This document shows positions 24,935 through 34,029 of a DNA stretch of 64,000 nucleotides, one piece after another. Source of the stretch: Mycolicibacterium rhodesiae (GTDB lineage Bacteria > Actinomycetota > Actinomycetes > Mycobacteriales > Mycobacteriaceae); assembly GCF_002086695.1 (NCBI RefSeq), contig NZ_MVIH01000004.1, positions 310,001 through 374,000 on the forward strand, read 5' to 3'. The position numbers and the translations under genes were made by a program. Position 1 is the stretch's first letter. Every line of letters starts with the position of its first letter. The notes beneath the pieces were generated by a model. That model saw only the letters and a program-made list of their open reading frames with translations, was not told where the DNA came from and did not search any database.

Positions 24935-26686
24935 ATGGCAAATGTCCAGCGTGGCGCACGGGCTGGTGCGGCCGCCGTCGCATTGGGCCTGTCTCTGGCG
25001 TGGCCGACCATCGCCATTGCCAGCGCCGACAGCCCCGACCAGGGTTCGTCCTCGGTATCGGCCGGTCCGGCAAAGGCCAGTAGCGGGACCGGGAAATCGG
25101 CCCGCACGGCCAGGCCCAGCCATGACAGCGCCGCATCGTCGTCGTCGAAGGCGGCGTCCACCGCCGGCAGCAGCACCCGCAAGCCCACCTCAGCGGCGCG
25201 CGTCCACGCCAGCACCCCCAGCGCGACCACCGTCGAGAAGCCCACGGCGCAATCCAGCCGCACGGTGTCCGAGGCCACGTCCGTCGCGAGCTCCGACACC
25301 AAGAGCACCACGGCGCAGACAACCGACAACCAACAACCGACCACGAGTTCCGCCACCCAGTCGGTCACCGTCACCCCGGTCGCCGCCGCCACGACGACAA
25401 CGACGACGATCACCGCTTTCCGCGTGCCCTCGGCCAGCGCCTCGCCCGCCGATGTGTTGACCGGTCTGGTCGGCTCGGTGCAGGGGCTCTTCGAGGGCGC
25501 AGCGCTGTTGGTGCGCCGCACGTTCTTCAACGAGGCACCGAAGGTCACCCCGGTTCAGCTCACCGGTGAAGTCACCGGACCCATCACCGGCAAGATCGGC
25601 GCAACCGATCCTGAAGGCGACCGCCTCGTCTACAAGGTGACCCAGCAGGGCCACTACGGCACCGTCGCCGTCGACGCCGCGGGGAACTACACCTACACCC
25701 CGAACGACCCGGGCTCCAACATCGTCGACTCCTTCGTCGTGTCGGCGACCGATACCGGGCCGCACATCAACCTGCTCAACTGGTTCCGGACCTCCAGCAC
25801 CTACGCGGCAGGCTCGATCTACCAGGAGCCCGTGGGCACCCCGAAAATCACGTACACATTCACCTACGGCAACGGCTCGCAGTTCTGGTCGAGCGCCGCT
25901 CGCGCGGAGTTGGCAGCGACGGCGATCTACCTGTCGAGCTACTTCGAGCCGCAGCACAACGTCAACATCACCTATTCGGTCACCGGCCAGTACTCGCTGG
26001 CGGGCGCGACGCTGGCATCGGCAGGCAGCGACCTGATCAGTGAGAGCGGCTTCGCCTCGACTGTCGTGCAGAACAAGATCCTCACCGGCGTGGACTCCAA
26101 CGGATCGGCCGCCGACGGCACGATCGACTGGAACTTCGGCTACGGCTGGGGCTACTTCACCACCGTTCCCGGCGGAAGCTACGACTTCCAGTCCACCGCG
26201 ATGCACGAACTGCTGCACACCTACGGCTTCCTGTCGGTCGTGGACAAGGCCGGCAACAACACCGTCGAGAACTGGACGGTGTTCGACAGTCACATGGTCG
26301 ACAAGAACGGGAACTCGGTGTTCTTCGGACCCGATGGCACGACGTTCAACACCGCCTACAACCCGAACCTGACCGGCGGCGTCAGCAACGGCATGTACTT
26401 CGGCGGCGCCAACGCGATGGCGGCCAACGGCGGTAACCCGGTGCCGCTCTACAGCCCGAACCCGTGGGAATCCGGCAGCTCGATGTCGCACCTGAACGAC
26501 GACTACTACACCGGCGCCAACGAGAAACTGATGAACGCCTCATCCGACACCGGGCTGGGCGTCCGGACGCTGAGCACCATCGAGATCGGCATCATGAAGG
26601 ATCTCGGCTACACGATGGTGTCGGCGTCCCCGACCGTCGCGGTGCTGTTCATAGGCCTGATGCTCGTCCGCCGCCGCAGGCAGTAG
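24935..26686 (+). CDS. Secreted VCBS/metalloprotease-like protein with C-terminal anchor
   Basis: The 583-residue protein has a signal peptide (about 1-35), a long Ser/Thr/Ala-rich low-complexity stretch (to about 165), a VCBS/cadherin-like beta segment (about 200-265) and a C-terminal catalytic-looking domain with HELLHTYGF (H424, E425, H428) and a later SMSHLND that could be the Met-turn (M517). The third zinc ligand expected in HExxHxxGxxH is a serine here. The extreme C-terminus is a hydrophobic helix followed by RRRRQ, resembling PEP-CTERM-like anchors. A surface protease is likely but activity is uncertain. ATG 24935 is chosen because the signal peptide starts there. Confidence 0.72.
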   Translation: MANVQRGARAGAAAVALGLSLAWPTIAIASADSPDQGSSSVSAGPAKASSGTGKSARTARPSHDSAASSSSKAASTAGSSTRKPTSAARVHASTPSATTVEKPTAQSSRTVSEATSVASSDTKSTTAQTTDNQQPTTSSATQSVTVTPVAAATTTTTTITAFRVPSASASPADVLTGLVGSVQGLFEGAALLVRRTFFNEAPKVTPVQLTGEVTGPITGKIGATDPEGDRLVYKVTQQGHYGTVAVDAAGNYTYTPNDPGSNIVDSFVVSATDTGPHINLLNWFRTSSTYAAGSIYQEPVGTPKITYTFTYGNGSQFWSSAARAELAATAIYLSSYFEPQHNVNITYSVTGQYSLAGATLASAGSDLISESGFASTVVQNKILTGVDSNGSAADGTIDWNFGYGWGYFTTVPGGSYDFQSTAMHELLHTYGFLSVVDKAGNNTVENWTVFDSHMVDKNGNSVFFGPDGTTFNTAYNPNLTGGVSNGMYFGGANAMAANGGNPVPLYSPNPWESGSSMSHLNDDYYTGANEKLMNASSDTGLGVRTLSTIEIGIMKDLGYTMVSASPTVAVLFIGLMLVRRRRQ

Positions 26687-26698
26687 CCACCCGCAGGA

Positions 26699-27085
26699 TC
26701 AGTTGCTGCCTGGGCAGGAGATCGTCAGGAACACCGTCGTGTTGGCGGGCGGGTGATCCCCTCGCAAGCCGTCGACACCGGTGATCTTGCACTCCGACAG
26801 CGGCCGGTCACTCCCGCTTCCGGCGGAGAAGTTGTATTGGACGTTGTAGCCCTGACTCTGCAGCGCCAGCATTCCGTCGGCGGCGTTCTGATTCTGGTTG
26901 AAGGCCCGCGGCGGCATCTGAATGACTCCCTTCTCGACGGGAGACGGTGCCGGCTTGCTGGTCGAGGCGCTGCTCGAGGTGGTGGACGACGGGCTCTCCT
27001 TGGACGACTGCCCGCAGCCCGCTGAAAGACCGGCTACCGCAATGACTGCCAGAAAGCCGCCGGCCAGCGTGAGCTGACGAGACAT
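26699..27085 (-). CDS. Small secreted lipoprotein
   Basis: The 128-residue protein has a lipoprotein signal peptide with lipobox LSAGC (cysteine near 24), a Ser/Thr/Pro linker and a compact domain ending GLRGDHPPANTTVFLTISCP with two cysteines. It should be anchored to the outer face of the plasma membrane. No function is recognised. Its stop is 13 bases from the convergent protease-like gene. ATG 27085 is the start that places the signal peptide at the N-terminus. Confidence 0.75.
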   Translation of the reverse strand: MSRQLTLAGGFLAVIAVAGLSAGCGQSSKESPSSTTSSSASTSKPAPSPVEKGVIQMPPRAFNQNQNAADGMLALQSQGYNVQYNFSAGSGSDRPLSECKITGVDGLRGDHPPANTTVFLTISCPGSN

Positions 27086-27275
27086 CGTGACCGACCCATT
27101 AATGCCGTGCTTGACCATGCCGCAAAACCTATCTGCCTGCGCAGAACCGTCAAACCCCATCAGCCCATTACCTGGCCCGCGTCAGAAGATGTTCGCCCGC
27201 ACGCAACCTTCCCGACATCACCATCCAATCGCGCCGCCGCTGATAGTCTCCCGACAAATCGGGGGTGCGGCGACG

Positions 27276-28907
27276 ATGCCCATGGGGTCAATCCGAACAC
27301 GAAGCGCCAGTCGGGCGACGCGGATCTCGCTGCTCGCTGTCGCCGCGGCCCTTGTCGGCCTTGTGCATTCGGTCTCCCCGCCCGACCGGACACCAGCTCT
27401 GCCCGGCGCCATCAGCGGTCCGTACGCATCGCTGCTGTCGGCATCCACCGACCTGGGCCCATCCAGCGCAACCGCGGTCCAGCTGGTTGCCGGACTTCGC
27501 GACGAATCCCGGCCCGACGCGCTGATCGGCTGGGCGCAGCAGCACGGCCTGTCGGTGCGCTGGCGTCCGGGCGATCACTGGGCCGCGGTGACCGGCGCGC
27601 CTCCCGCGGTCGCCCTCGCGTTCGCTGTCCCCGTGCACGACTTTCGTGGCCGGACCGGTCGGGTCTTCTACGCCTCGCCGCAGCAGCCCGCAGTGCCCGC
27701 GCCCATCGTCGGCGATGTGACCGAGCTCGGCCGGATCCTCGGCTACGTCCCGCACCACGAGTCGGTGCCGGTCATCGTGCCGCTGGACGTACCCGATCAG
27801 GGCCTGGGGCCTGCCGCACTGCTGCGCACCTACAACGCTGCGCCGTTGCGCGAAAGCGGATACACCGGTCAGGGTTCGACGGTCTTGGTGTTCGCCTTCG
27901 ACGGGTTTGACCAAGAAGACCTCGACATGTTCGCGTCCTCTTTCGATTTACCCAAATTCACTCCAGAACTGTTGGGCGACATGCCATCTCAGCGAAGCGG
28001 GGAAGCGACCATGGACCTGGAAGCCATCCATGCGGTGGCCCCCGACGCCAAGACGGTACTCGTCAACGCCCGCGGCACCGTGTCCGGCGACGCCACCTAT
28101 CAGAAGATCGGCGCTTTGATGGAGGAGGCGGACCGTCGTTATCCCGGTGCGATCTGGAGCTTTTCGATCGGCTGGGGCTGCGACAAGATCGCGACCGCAG
28201 CCGATCTGGTTCCGGCCCGTTCCGCGCTGCGGGCCGCACTGCGGCGCGGCACCACCGCGTTCAACGCCAGCGGTGACCTCGCCGGGCTGGAGTGCAAGGG
28301 CGGCCACAACTGGTCCTCGCCACCGTCGCCCGACGACGTCGGCCTGGATTCGGTGGCCTCCGTGCCGGAGATGACCGATGTCGGCGGTACCACACTGTCG
28401 ACCGACGCCGACGGGCGTTGGCTCGCCGAACAGTCGTGGTTCGCCCCCGCGATCTCCCACGGCACGGGTGGCGGAGTGTCCAACTTGTTCGAGCGACCGC
28501 CATGGCAGTCGGAGCTACGCGTGGCCGCTCCACCCGGGCGGCGGCTCACCCCGGACATCGCCGCGGTCGCCGACCCGTACACCGGTGTCCGCATCGTCTT
28601 CCGACGCCAGCACGTGATGGGCGGCGGCACCTCCCTCGCCGCGCCGATCTGGGCCGGGATGACCGCGCTGATAAACGACTACCTGCGCCGCAACGGAGGC
28701 GGCCCTATCGGTGAACTGAACCCGCTGCTGTACGAGATCGCCCAGGGTGCACGGCTTCCTGCTTTTCGCGACGTCACCCTGGGCGGCAATGCCGTCGACG
28801 ACGCCGGCCCCGGCTACGACCTCGTGACGGGGCTGGGAACGCCGGATCTCGACCACCTGGCACGCGACATCCTGGCGCTGCAGAAGTGCGGTGTCGGATG
28901 CGGGTGA
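27276..28907 (+). CDS. Sedolisin/kumamolisin-type S53 serine protease
   Basis: The 543-residue exported protease has a signal or anchor helix (about 12-30), a prokumamolisin activation domain (about 40-190) and an S53 catalytic domain. The E243/D247 pair (GEATMDLE) and nucleophile S453 (GGGTSLAAPIWAG) fit the Glu-Asp-Ser triad, and DVTLGGN...GYDLVTGLGTPDL near the end is the calcium-binding region. These enzymes are active at low pH. ATG 27276 is chosen over upstream in-frame starts because the signal helix follows it; an alternative is ATG 27282. Its stop overlaps the start of the zinc-ribbon membrane protein gene. Confidence 0.88.
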   Translation: MPMGSIRTRSASRATRISLLAVAAALVGLVHSVSPPDRTPALPGAISGPYASLLSASTDLGPSSATAVQLVAGLRDESRPDALIGWAQQHGLSVRWRPGDHWAAVTGAPPAVALAFAVPVHDFRGRTGRVFYASPQQPAVPAPIVGDVTELGRILGYVPHHESVPVIVPLDVPDQGLGPAALLRTYNAAPLRESGYTGQGSTVLVFAFDGFDQEDLDMFASSFDLPKFTPELLGDMPSQRSGEATMDLEAIHAVAPDAKTVLVNARGTVSGDATYQKIGALMEEADRRYPGAIWSFSIGWGCDKIATAADLVPARSALRAALRRGTTAFNASGDLAGLECKGGHNWSSPPSPDDVGLDSVASVPEMTDVGGTTLSTDADGRWLAEQSWFAPAISHGTGGGVSNLFERPPWQSELRVAAPPGRRLTPDIAAVADPYTGVRIVFRRQHVMGGGTSLAAPIWAGMTALINDYLRRNGGGPIGELNPLLYEIAQGARLPAFRDVTLGGNAVDDAGPGYDLVTGLGTPDLDHLARDILALQKCGVGCG

Positions 28908-30793
28908 GCATGGCATGCCCGGTGTGCGGCACCGAGGTTCCCGCCGGGGTGTTCTGCGGAACCTGTGGCGCACACCTGAATCCGCAGCCCGGGGATGGCC
29001 CGCAGTGGCTGCGCCCGCGCGCGTTCTGCGCCGCGCCCGACGAGCACGTGTTGCGGCCGGCGATTGCCAGTTCGTTGTTTCCCCACCTGAGCCAATTCTC
29101 GCGCACACCATTCAATCTGGGACTGATCCTCATCGTCGCGACGATGGCGGTCGCCGTCCAGTTGGCCCTGCCCGGCGCGCTGGTGACCGTCTCGGCTCTC
29201 GGCCTGCCGCTGCTGTTCGCGATCTACCGACACCAGTCCGGGATCTACCGCGACATTCCGCGCAGTTCGCTTGCGATCACGGGCGTCTTGGGCATTGCGA
29301 TGGGCGTCGGCTGGGTCTTTCTGACCGGCGATCTGGTGATCCGGGAAACGGGCGCACCATTCGATGCCGGCATCGCCGGGCACCGAGTGCTGCGCGACGG
29401 CCTCGGGGTCGCCGAGGGCGGCGCTCTGCTGATGATGATTCCCGCCGTTGTGGTGCGGTTGTTCCGGCCGGGAGTACGAGAATCCTTGAACGGCTTCGTA
29501 ATAGGCGTTCTCTCGGCTCTGAGCTTCACCGCGGCAGCCACCTTCACCCGGCTTGCACCGCAATTCGCTGCGGCCACCGTCGCCAAGAACCGGCCGGTGG
29601 AGTGGCTACTGGTGGAAGCCGGTATCCGTGGGTTGGCCATACCGCTCACCGCGGCCTGCGCCGGCGGATTGATCGGTGCCGCACTGTGGTTCAAGCGCCC
29701 GGCCGGTGCGGTCAAGCTACGGCGGTCGCTGGTGGTTGCAGCCTTGACGATCTTCGGGGCGATCGTATTGGGGGTCTACGCGATCGTCGGCATCACCGAT
29801 GTGGCGGGCCTGGCGCAGGAGAAGATGCTCGCCCTGCACATCGCGATGGCGTTGGTCGCACTGCTCGCGCTGCGAGTCGGTCTGCAGCTCACCCTGCTGC
29901 ACGAGCAGCCCGATCCGGTCCGCGGCGGATCGCTGCTGTGTCTGCACTGCCGGAACGTGGTGCCCGAGATGGCATTCTGTCCGCCCTGCGGCGCGGCCAA
30001 CCACGCATCGTCGGCCAAGTCCCGGGCCGAACGGCGCGCGGTCATCCCGCAGACAGCAGCGCAGGAGGATGCGTCGGCCGAAGTCTGGCCGGGTTACTCG
30101 ACGGAAGCACAGACATACACGTCAGCGCCGTTGTCCCGCACGTCGAGTGCCCGCGTTCTGAGCTGGTGGCTGGTGGTGATCGTGGTGATCACCACGCCGT
30201 TGATCGCTCTGTCTGCGAGCATCTCCGAGCCGGCCGTTGTCTATAACTGCCCCCCGGACTGCGGTCGGCCGCCGACCGGAACGCCGGTCGCGGCGCTGCC
30301 CCGGTTCACTTCTCCCGACGGGCGGTTCTCGGTGTCCTACCCCGCACCCGGCTCGGCCTACGATCTCTCCTTCGCCGACGACGGCGTGACGGCACGCTTC
30401 ACCGGCGGGGACGGCGGCACGATGAAGCTGTGGGGCGTACCCGCCGACGGGAAGTCGGCCAGAGAGGTCGCCGAGACATTCCTGGCAGCGCGCTATCCGG
30501 ACGCCCGCACCGCCTACGAGATTCCGAACGCGATGGTCGGCTACCAGTTCGGCTACGGCGAGGTCGCCGACATCTGGCCGCAGGACGGCGACGCCAGTTA
30601 CCGGCATCTGCGGCTGGTCATCCTCGTCGCGGTCAAGCACGACCTGGCGCTGATCGCCGGCGCCATCGGTCCCTACCGCGAGTTCGGCCCGACGTTCGGC
30701 CCGGGCCGGCCGGCCAGCGCCAACCTGGAATTGGCGATGGACTTGGACAAGTACGTCAACAGCTTCTCCTGGCAAGGCGATCCGGTGCGGTGA
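28904..30793 (+). CDS. Membrane protein with two zinc ribbons, coupled to the sedolisin gene
   Basis: The product of about 629 residues starts with a zinc ribbon (CPVCG...CGTCG, residues 5-25), has about seven to eight membrane segments between 75 and 340, a second ribbon (CLHCRNVVPEMAFCPPCG near 345), one more membrane segment near 420 and an extracytoplasmic domain of about 190 residues. GTG 28904 overlaps the protease stop as GTGA; ATG 28898 and ATG 28910 are alternatives. The coupling suggests a functional link with the S53 protease, for instance as regulator or substrate. No known family name can be given. Confidence 0.7.
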   Translation: MSMACPVCGTEVPAGVFCGTCGAHLNPQPGDGPQWLRPRAFCAAPDEHVLRPAIASSLFPHLSQFSRTPFNLGLILIVATMAVAVQLALPGALVTVSALGLPLLFAIYRHQSGIYRDIPRSSLAITGVLGIAMGVGWVFLTGDLVIRETGAPFDAGIAGHRVLRDGLGVAEGGALLMMIPAVVVRLFRPGVRESLNGFVIGVLSALSFTAAATFTRLAPQFAAATVAKNRPVEWLLVEAGIRGLAIPLTAACAGGLIGAALWFKRPAGAVKLRRSLVVAALTIFGAIVLGVYAIVGITDVAGLAQEKMLALHIAMALVALLALRVGLQLTLLHEQPDPVRGGSLLCLHCRNVVPEMAFCPPCGAANHASSAKSRAERRAVIPQTAAQEDASAEVWPGYSTEAQTYTSAPLSRTSSARVLSWWLVVIVVITTPLIALSASISEPAVVYNCPPDCGRPPTGTPVAALPRFTSPDGRFSVSYPAPGSAYDLSFADDGVTARFTGGDGGTMKLWGVPADGKSAREVAETFLAARYPDARTAYEIPNAMVGYQFGYGEVADIWPQDGDASYRHLRLVILVAVKHDLALIAGAIGPYREFGPTFGPGRPASANLELAMDLDKYVNSFSWQGDPVR

Positions 30794-30826
30794 CGACCGG
30801 CGCCCAGGACGTCGGAGGGATCCCAG

Positions 30827-31501
30827 TCAACGGCCGAACGCTCCGGTGAGTAGCAGCACCGCGCCGATGACCACCAGCGCGACCGCGCTGATCTCGGCTT
30901 GGCGGCGCTGTATCCAAGCCCGCAACCGCTCCAGCGATCGGTCGAATCGCTTGGCCGCCATGGCGTGGGCCAACACCGGCAGCAGTGTTCCCGAACCCGC
31001 CACCGCCACGAAGTACCCCACCGAGACAGTCTGACCGGGCAGGCCGAGCGAGGCCGCATCGATCGCCAAACCCGCTGCGGCACAAGCGACGATGATCTTC
31101 GGATTGAGAACTCCGAACGCCAGTCCAATCGCCGCGGTGCGGGCCGGGGACCACCTGCCGATGGCGTCGAGCCAGTGCGACGATCGCACCGCTTTGTTTC
31201 GCCGCAACCACAGCCACCCTCCGGTCACGATCAGCGCGGCGCCGCCGACCAGCCGCAGTCGCAACTGCCACACCGACGACGTCTCGGCCGAGCCGCCCAG
31301 GAGCCTGGGAACATTCAGGAACAGCACCGTCAGCACCGTCAGCCCGGTCACCCATCCGGCCGCGAACGCCAGTCCCGCGGCGCGGGGCCGTGCCGAATAC
31401 AGCACCAGCAGCAAGGCGGGCAGTATCGAGATCGGTGAGAGCGCCACCACCAAAGCCAGCGGAATCAGCTCGGCGGACACCGCAGCCCAGTTACCCGACA
31501 C
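30827..31501 (-). CDS. GAP/Sap-family membrane protein (LysE-superfamily fold)
   Basis: The 224-residue protein has six hydrophobic segments and the motifs PISILPALLLVLYSARP (about 23-40) and FGVLNPKIIVACAAAG (about 137-152) of the GAP family. The founding member in M. smegmatis is needed to bring glycopeptidolipids to the surface; this copy is not beside such genes, so a specific role cannot be claimed. GTG 31501 has GGAGGT upstream. Confidence 0.8.
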   Translation of the reverse strand: MSGNWAAVSAELIPLALVVALSPISILPALLLVLYSARPRAAGLAFAAGWVTGLTVLTVLFLNVPRLLGGSAETSSVWQLRLRLVGGAALIVTGGWLWLRRNKAVRSSHWLDAIGRWSPARTAAIGLAFGVLNPKIIVACAAAGLAIDAASLGLPGQTVSVGYFVAVAGSGTLLPVLAHAMAAKRFDRSLERLRAWIQRRQAEISAVALVVIGAVLLLTGAFGR

Positions 31502-31582
31502 CCATCACCTCCGGTCAGCAGCGCAAGTTACGCAATCCGGGCCGCCGGCGACAGCCTTGCGCGCAGCGTAATTCGAGAGCGG

Positions 31583-32884
31583 TCAGTCCTCGTCGGCGGC
31601 GTCGGATCGTGGCCTCGGGTCGCCGAACAACGGGCGCCGTAGTGGCTGATGCCCGTGAACACCCTCGGCGTATGCGGTTTCGGCGTGCTGGGTGAAGTCC
31701 ACCCCAGCTGTCTCGTCTTCGGGGCTGAGCCGGAAGCCGATCGTCCGATCGATGAGCTTGGCGAGGGCGAACGACATGATGAACGCGTACGCCGCCACCA
31801 CGACCATCGCGACCGCTTGCTTGCCCAGTTGAGCCAGACCGCCGCCATAGAAGAGCCCTTGTGGCCCGCCGGTCATCACCGCAGTGGCCAGGAAGCCGAT
31901 CAACAGCACCCCGACCACGCCGCCGACGAAGTGCACACCGACCACGTCGAGCGAGTCGTCGTAACCGAACCGGAATTTCAGGCCGATCGCGAACGAGCAC
32001 ACGACACCCGCCGCCACCCCGACGATCGCGGCACCGAGGGTGTTCACGGTGCCGCACGAGGGCGTGATCGCGACCAGCCCAGCAACGACGCCGGAGGCCG
32101 CACCGAACGTCGTGGGGCGGCCGTCGCGGATTTGCTCGACCGACAGCCAGCCGAGCATGCCCAGGCAGCCGGCCACCAATGTGTTGAGGAAGATGGCCGC
32201 CGCCGTCCCGTTCGCAGCGAGCGCGGATCCGGCGTTGAAGCCGAACCAGCCGAACCACAGCAGTCCGACGCCCAGCAGAACGAAGGGCAGGTTGTGCGGA
32301 CGCATCGCGTCGACCTTGAACCCGATGCGCGGACCCAACACCAGAGCCAGGGCCAGCGCGGAGGACCCGGAGACGATCTCGACGACCAGGCCGCCCGCGT
32401 AGTCGAGCACCCCGAGCTTGAACAGCCAGCCGCCGGGAGCCCAAACCCAGTGCGCGACAACGGCGTACACCACGATGGACCAGACCGGCACGAAGATCAT
32501 CCAGGCCGCGAACTTGGCCCGGTCGGCGATCGCACCGCTGATGAGTGCGGCGGTGATGATCGCGAAGCTGAGCTGGAATGTGGAGAAGAGCAGTTCGGGA
32601 ACCTGGCCGTGGACGGTGCCGGGGCCGATTCCGGCCATCCCGACGTGCGACAGGTCGCCGATCACTCCGCCGAGGCTGGTTCCGGAGAACGCCAGCGTGT
32701 AGCCGAACAGCAACCAGGCCACGGTGACGAGCGGGATGGCGATGAAGCTCATCATGATCATGTTGAGCACACCGGTGGTGCGGACCATGCCACCGTAAAA
32801 GATGGCCAGTCCCGGGGTCATCAACAGGACGAGCGCTGTGCTGGCCAGCAGCCACGCGGTGGCGGCAGGATCGATCGCTTGCAA
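31583..32884 (-). CDS. amt: Ammonium transporter Amt
   Basis: The 433-residue protein shows eleven hydrophobic segments and Amt/Rh landmarks: TPGLAIFYGGMVR near residue 25, the DYAGG motif and the conserved VHFVGGVVG with a pore histidine near 315. It conducts ammonium across the inner membrane. The start is TTG 32884: AAGGAG at 32892-32897 lies 7 bases before it and QAIDPAATAWLLAS follows, while the longer frame upstream does not look like Amt. No glnB or glnD gene accompanies it, unlike the usual amtB-glnB-glnD group. Confidence 0.9.
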   Translation of the reverse strand: MQAIDPAATAWLLASTALVLLMTPGLAIFYGGMVRTTGVLNMIMMSFIAIPLVTVAWLLFGYTLAFSGTSLGGVIGDLSHVGMAGIGPGTVHGQVPELLFSTFQLSFAIITAALISGAIADRAKFAAWMIFVPVWSIVVYAVVAHWVWAPGGWLFKLGVLDYAGGLVVEIVSGSSALALALVLGPRIGFKVDAMRPHNLPFVLLGVGLLWFGWFGFNAGSALAANGTAAAIFLNTLVAGCLGMLGWLSVEQIRDGRPTTFGAASGVVAGLVAITPSCGTVNTLGAAIVGVAAGVVCSFAIGLKFRFGYDDSLDVVGVHFVGGVVGVLLIGFLATAVMTGGPQGLFYGGGLAQLGKQAVAMVVVAAYAFIMSFALAKLIDRTIGFRLSPEDETAGVDFTQHAETAYAEGVHGHQPLRRPLFGDPRPRSDAADED

Positions 32885-32982
32885 AGTCCGGCTCCTTCGA
32901 CGGTCCCGACGAGAATGTCGGCGCGAAGTTTCGGCAGTGCGGCGATCGTGTTTCAGGGATGTTTCACGCCCCCACGCCCGCG

Positions 32983-33483
32983 TCACCACCCCATCGAGCC
33001 GGGGATTCCCTTGAACGGACCGACCACTCGGCTGGTGATCCAGCCGCCGTAGAAGCCGCCGGGTTGGGGCACGACCGTCTCACCGTCGACCGAGCACCGG
33101 TCGACCATGCCTGCCATCACCGCGACGGCTCCGGCAATCTCGGCGAACGGAGGCGTCGGCCGGGGATAGGTCCACGCCGCCCTGGACGCCACCGTGTCGC
33201 CGGCCACCAGGTCGTAATAGCGCGCCTGACCTTTCCATTCACACATCGACGCACCCGGCGCAGCGCGCAGCACACCGTCCTCGAACGCCTCGCGCGGCAG
33301 GTAGTAGGTCGGCGGATGACTGGTCTCGAGCACTCGCCAACTGCGGGTGGTGGACGCGATCACACGTCCGCCGAGTTCGACGGTGATCGTGCCCGCGAAC
33401 GGCTCCAGGCGCGGCGGACGCGGGTAATCCCACACTGATTCCTGGCCCGGGCCTGCCCGTTCCGGTGTCGGCCACTCGTTCAT
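32983..33483 (-). CDS. DUF427-domain protein
   Basis: The 166-residue protein carries the DUF427 fold elements VELGGRVIASTTRSWRVLET and the conserved PTYYLPREAF, CEWKGQARYYD and AWTYPRPTPPF segments. Function unknown; some members are linked to nucleotide-sugar or stress contexts. TATCGT (complement of 33490-33495) followed by 6 bases and ATG 33483 indicates a leaderless transcript. It is divergent from the DUF1232 gene with almost no gap. Confidence 0.85.
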   Translation of the reverse strand: MNEWPTPERAGPGQESVWDYPRPPRLEPFAGTITVELGGRVIASTTRSWRVLETSHPPTYYLPREAFEDGVLRAAPGASMCEWKGQARYYDLVAGDTVASRAAWTYPRPTPPFAEIAGAVAVMAGMVDRCSVDGETVVPQPGGFYGGWITSRVVGPFKGIPGSMGW

Positions 33484-33500
33484 GTCTCGACGATACGAAG

Positions 33501-33926
33501 ATGGACGGCGTGATGGGCGACTGGTGGCTGATTCCGGTCTCGCTCGCCACCGCCCTCGTCGTGGCGTGGCTGGTCCTGGCGGTCACCCTGTGGGTGACCA
33601 AACCCGACCAGGTCGGCATCACCGATCTACTTCGGCTGCTTCCCGACACGATCCGGTTGCTCAAACGCCTGGCCGCCGACCGGCAGCTGCCGCGCCGCAT
33701 CCGCGTCGGTCTCGCCGGCGTGCTGATATTTCTGGCCTCGCCCATCGACCTGATTCCCGACTTCATTCCGGTGCTCGGTTATGCCGACGACGTGATCATC
33801 ACCGCCCTCGTGCTGCGCTGGGTCACCCGCACCGCGGGACCGGAGGCCCTGGCCAAACACTGGCCGGGGACGCCCGACGGCCTGGTCGCGCTGCGTCGGC
33901 TGTGCCGGTTGCCCGAGCCGGTTTGA
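33501..33926 (+). CDS. DUF1232 membrane-associated protein
   Basis: The 141-residue product has an N-terminal membrane helix (about 6-28), and the DUF1232 signature RVGLAGVLIFLASPIDLIPDFIPVLGYADD (spanning about 75-105; key residues are SPIDLIPDFIP). Function unknown. ATG 33501 is used; ATG 33513 (MGDWW) would remove four residues. The start lies 17 bases from the divergent DUF427 start, so both promoters overlap the coding ends. Confidence 0.82.
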   Translation: MDGVMGDWWLIPVSLATALVVAWLVLAVTLWVTKPDQVGITDLLRLLPDTIRLLKRLAADRQLPRRIRVGLAGVLIFLASPIDLIPDFIPVLGYADDVIITALVLRWVTRTAGPEALAKHWPGTPDGLVALRRLCRLPEPV

Positions 33927-33967
33927 CCAACCCTTGATGACGACCACGACCTCCTTGGGTACGCTCT

Positions 33968-33985
33968 GCTGAGCGACTGCTTAGC
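33968..33985 (+). promoter_or_regulatory. Operator A: GCTGAGC-N4-GCTTAGC before the large-subunit gene
   Basis: The element reads GCTGAGC, GACT, GCTTAGC and lies 44 bases before ATG 34030. The two 7-base arms recur exactly, in the same orientation relative to transcription, at operator B (37719-37736) before the medium-subunit gene; only the 4-base spacer differs. Confidence 0.75.
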
Positions 33986-34029
33986 GCTGTCGTGATCCGG
34001 CTCGCCGACGACGCATTGGAGCGAACGCC

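Noticed and set aside
31528..31571. Inverted repeat TTACGC/GCGTAA between the GAP and amt genes
   Set aside because: Arms of only 6 bases separated by about 32 bases, not a credible terminator.
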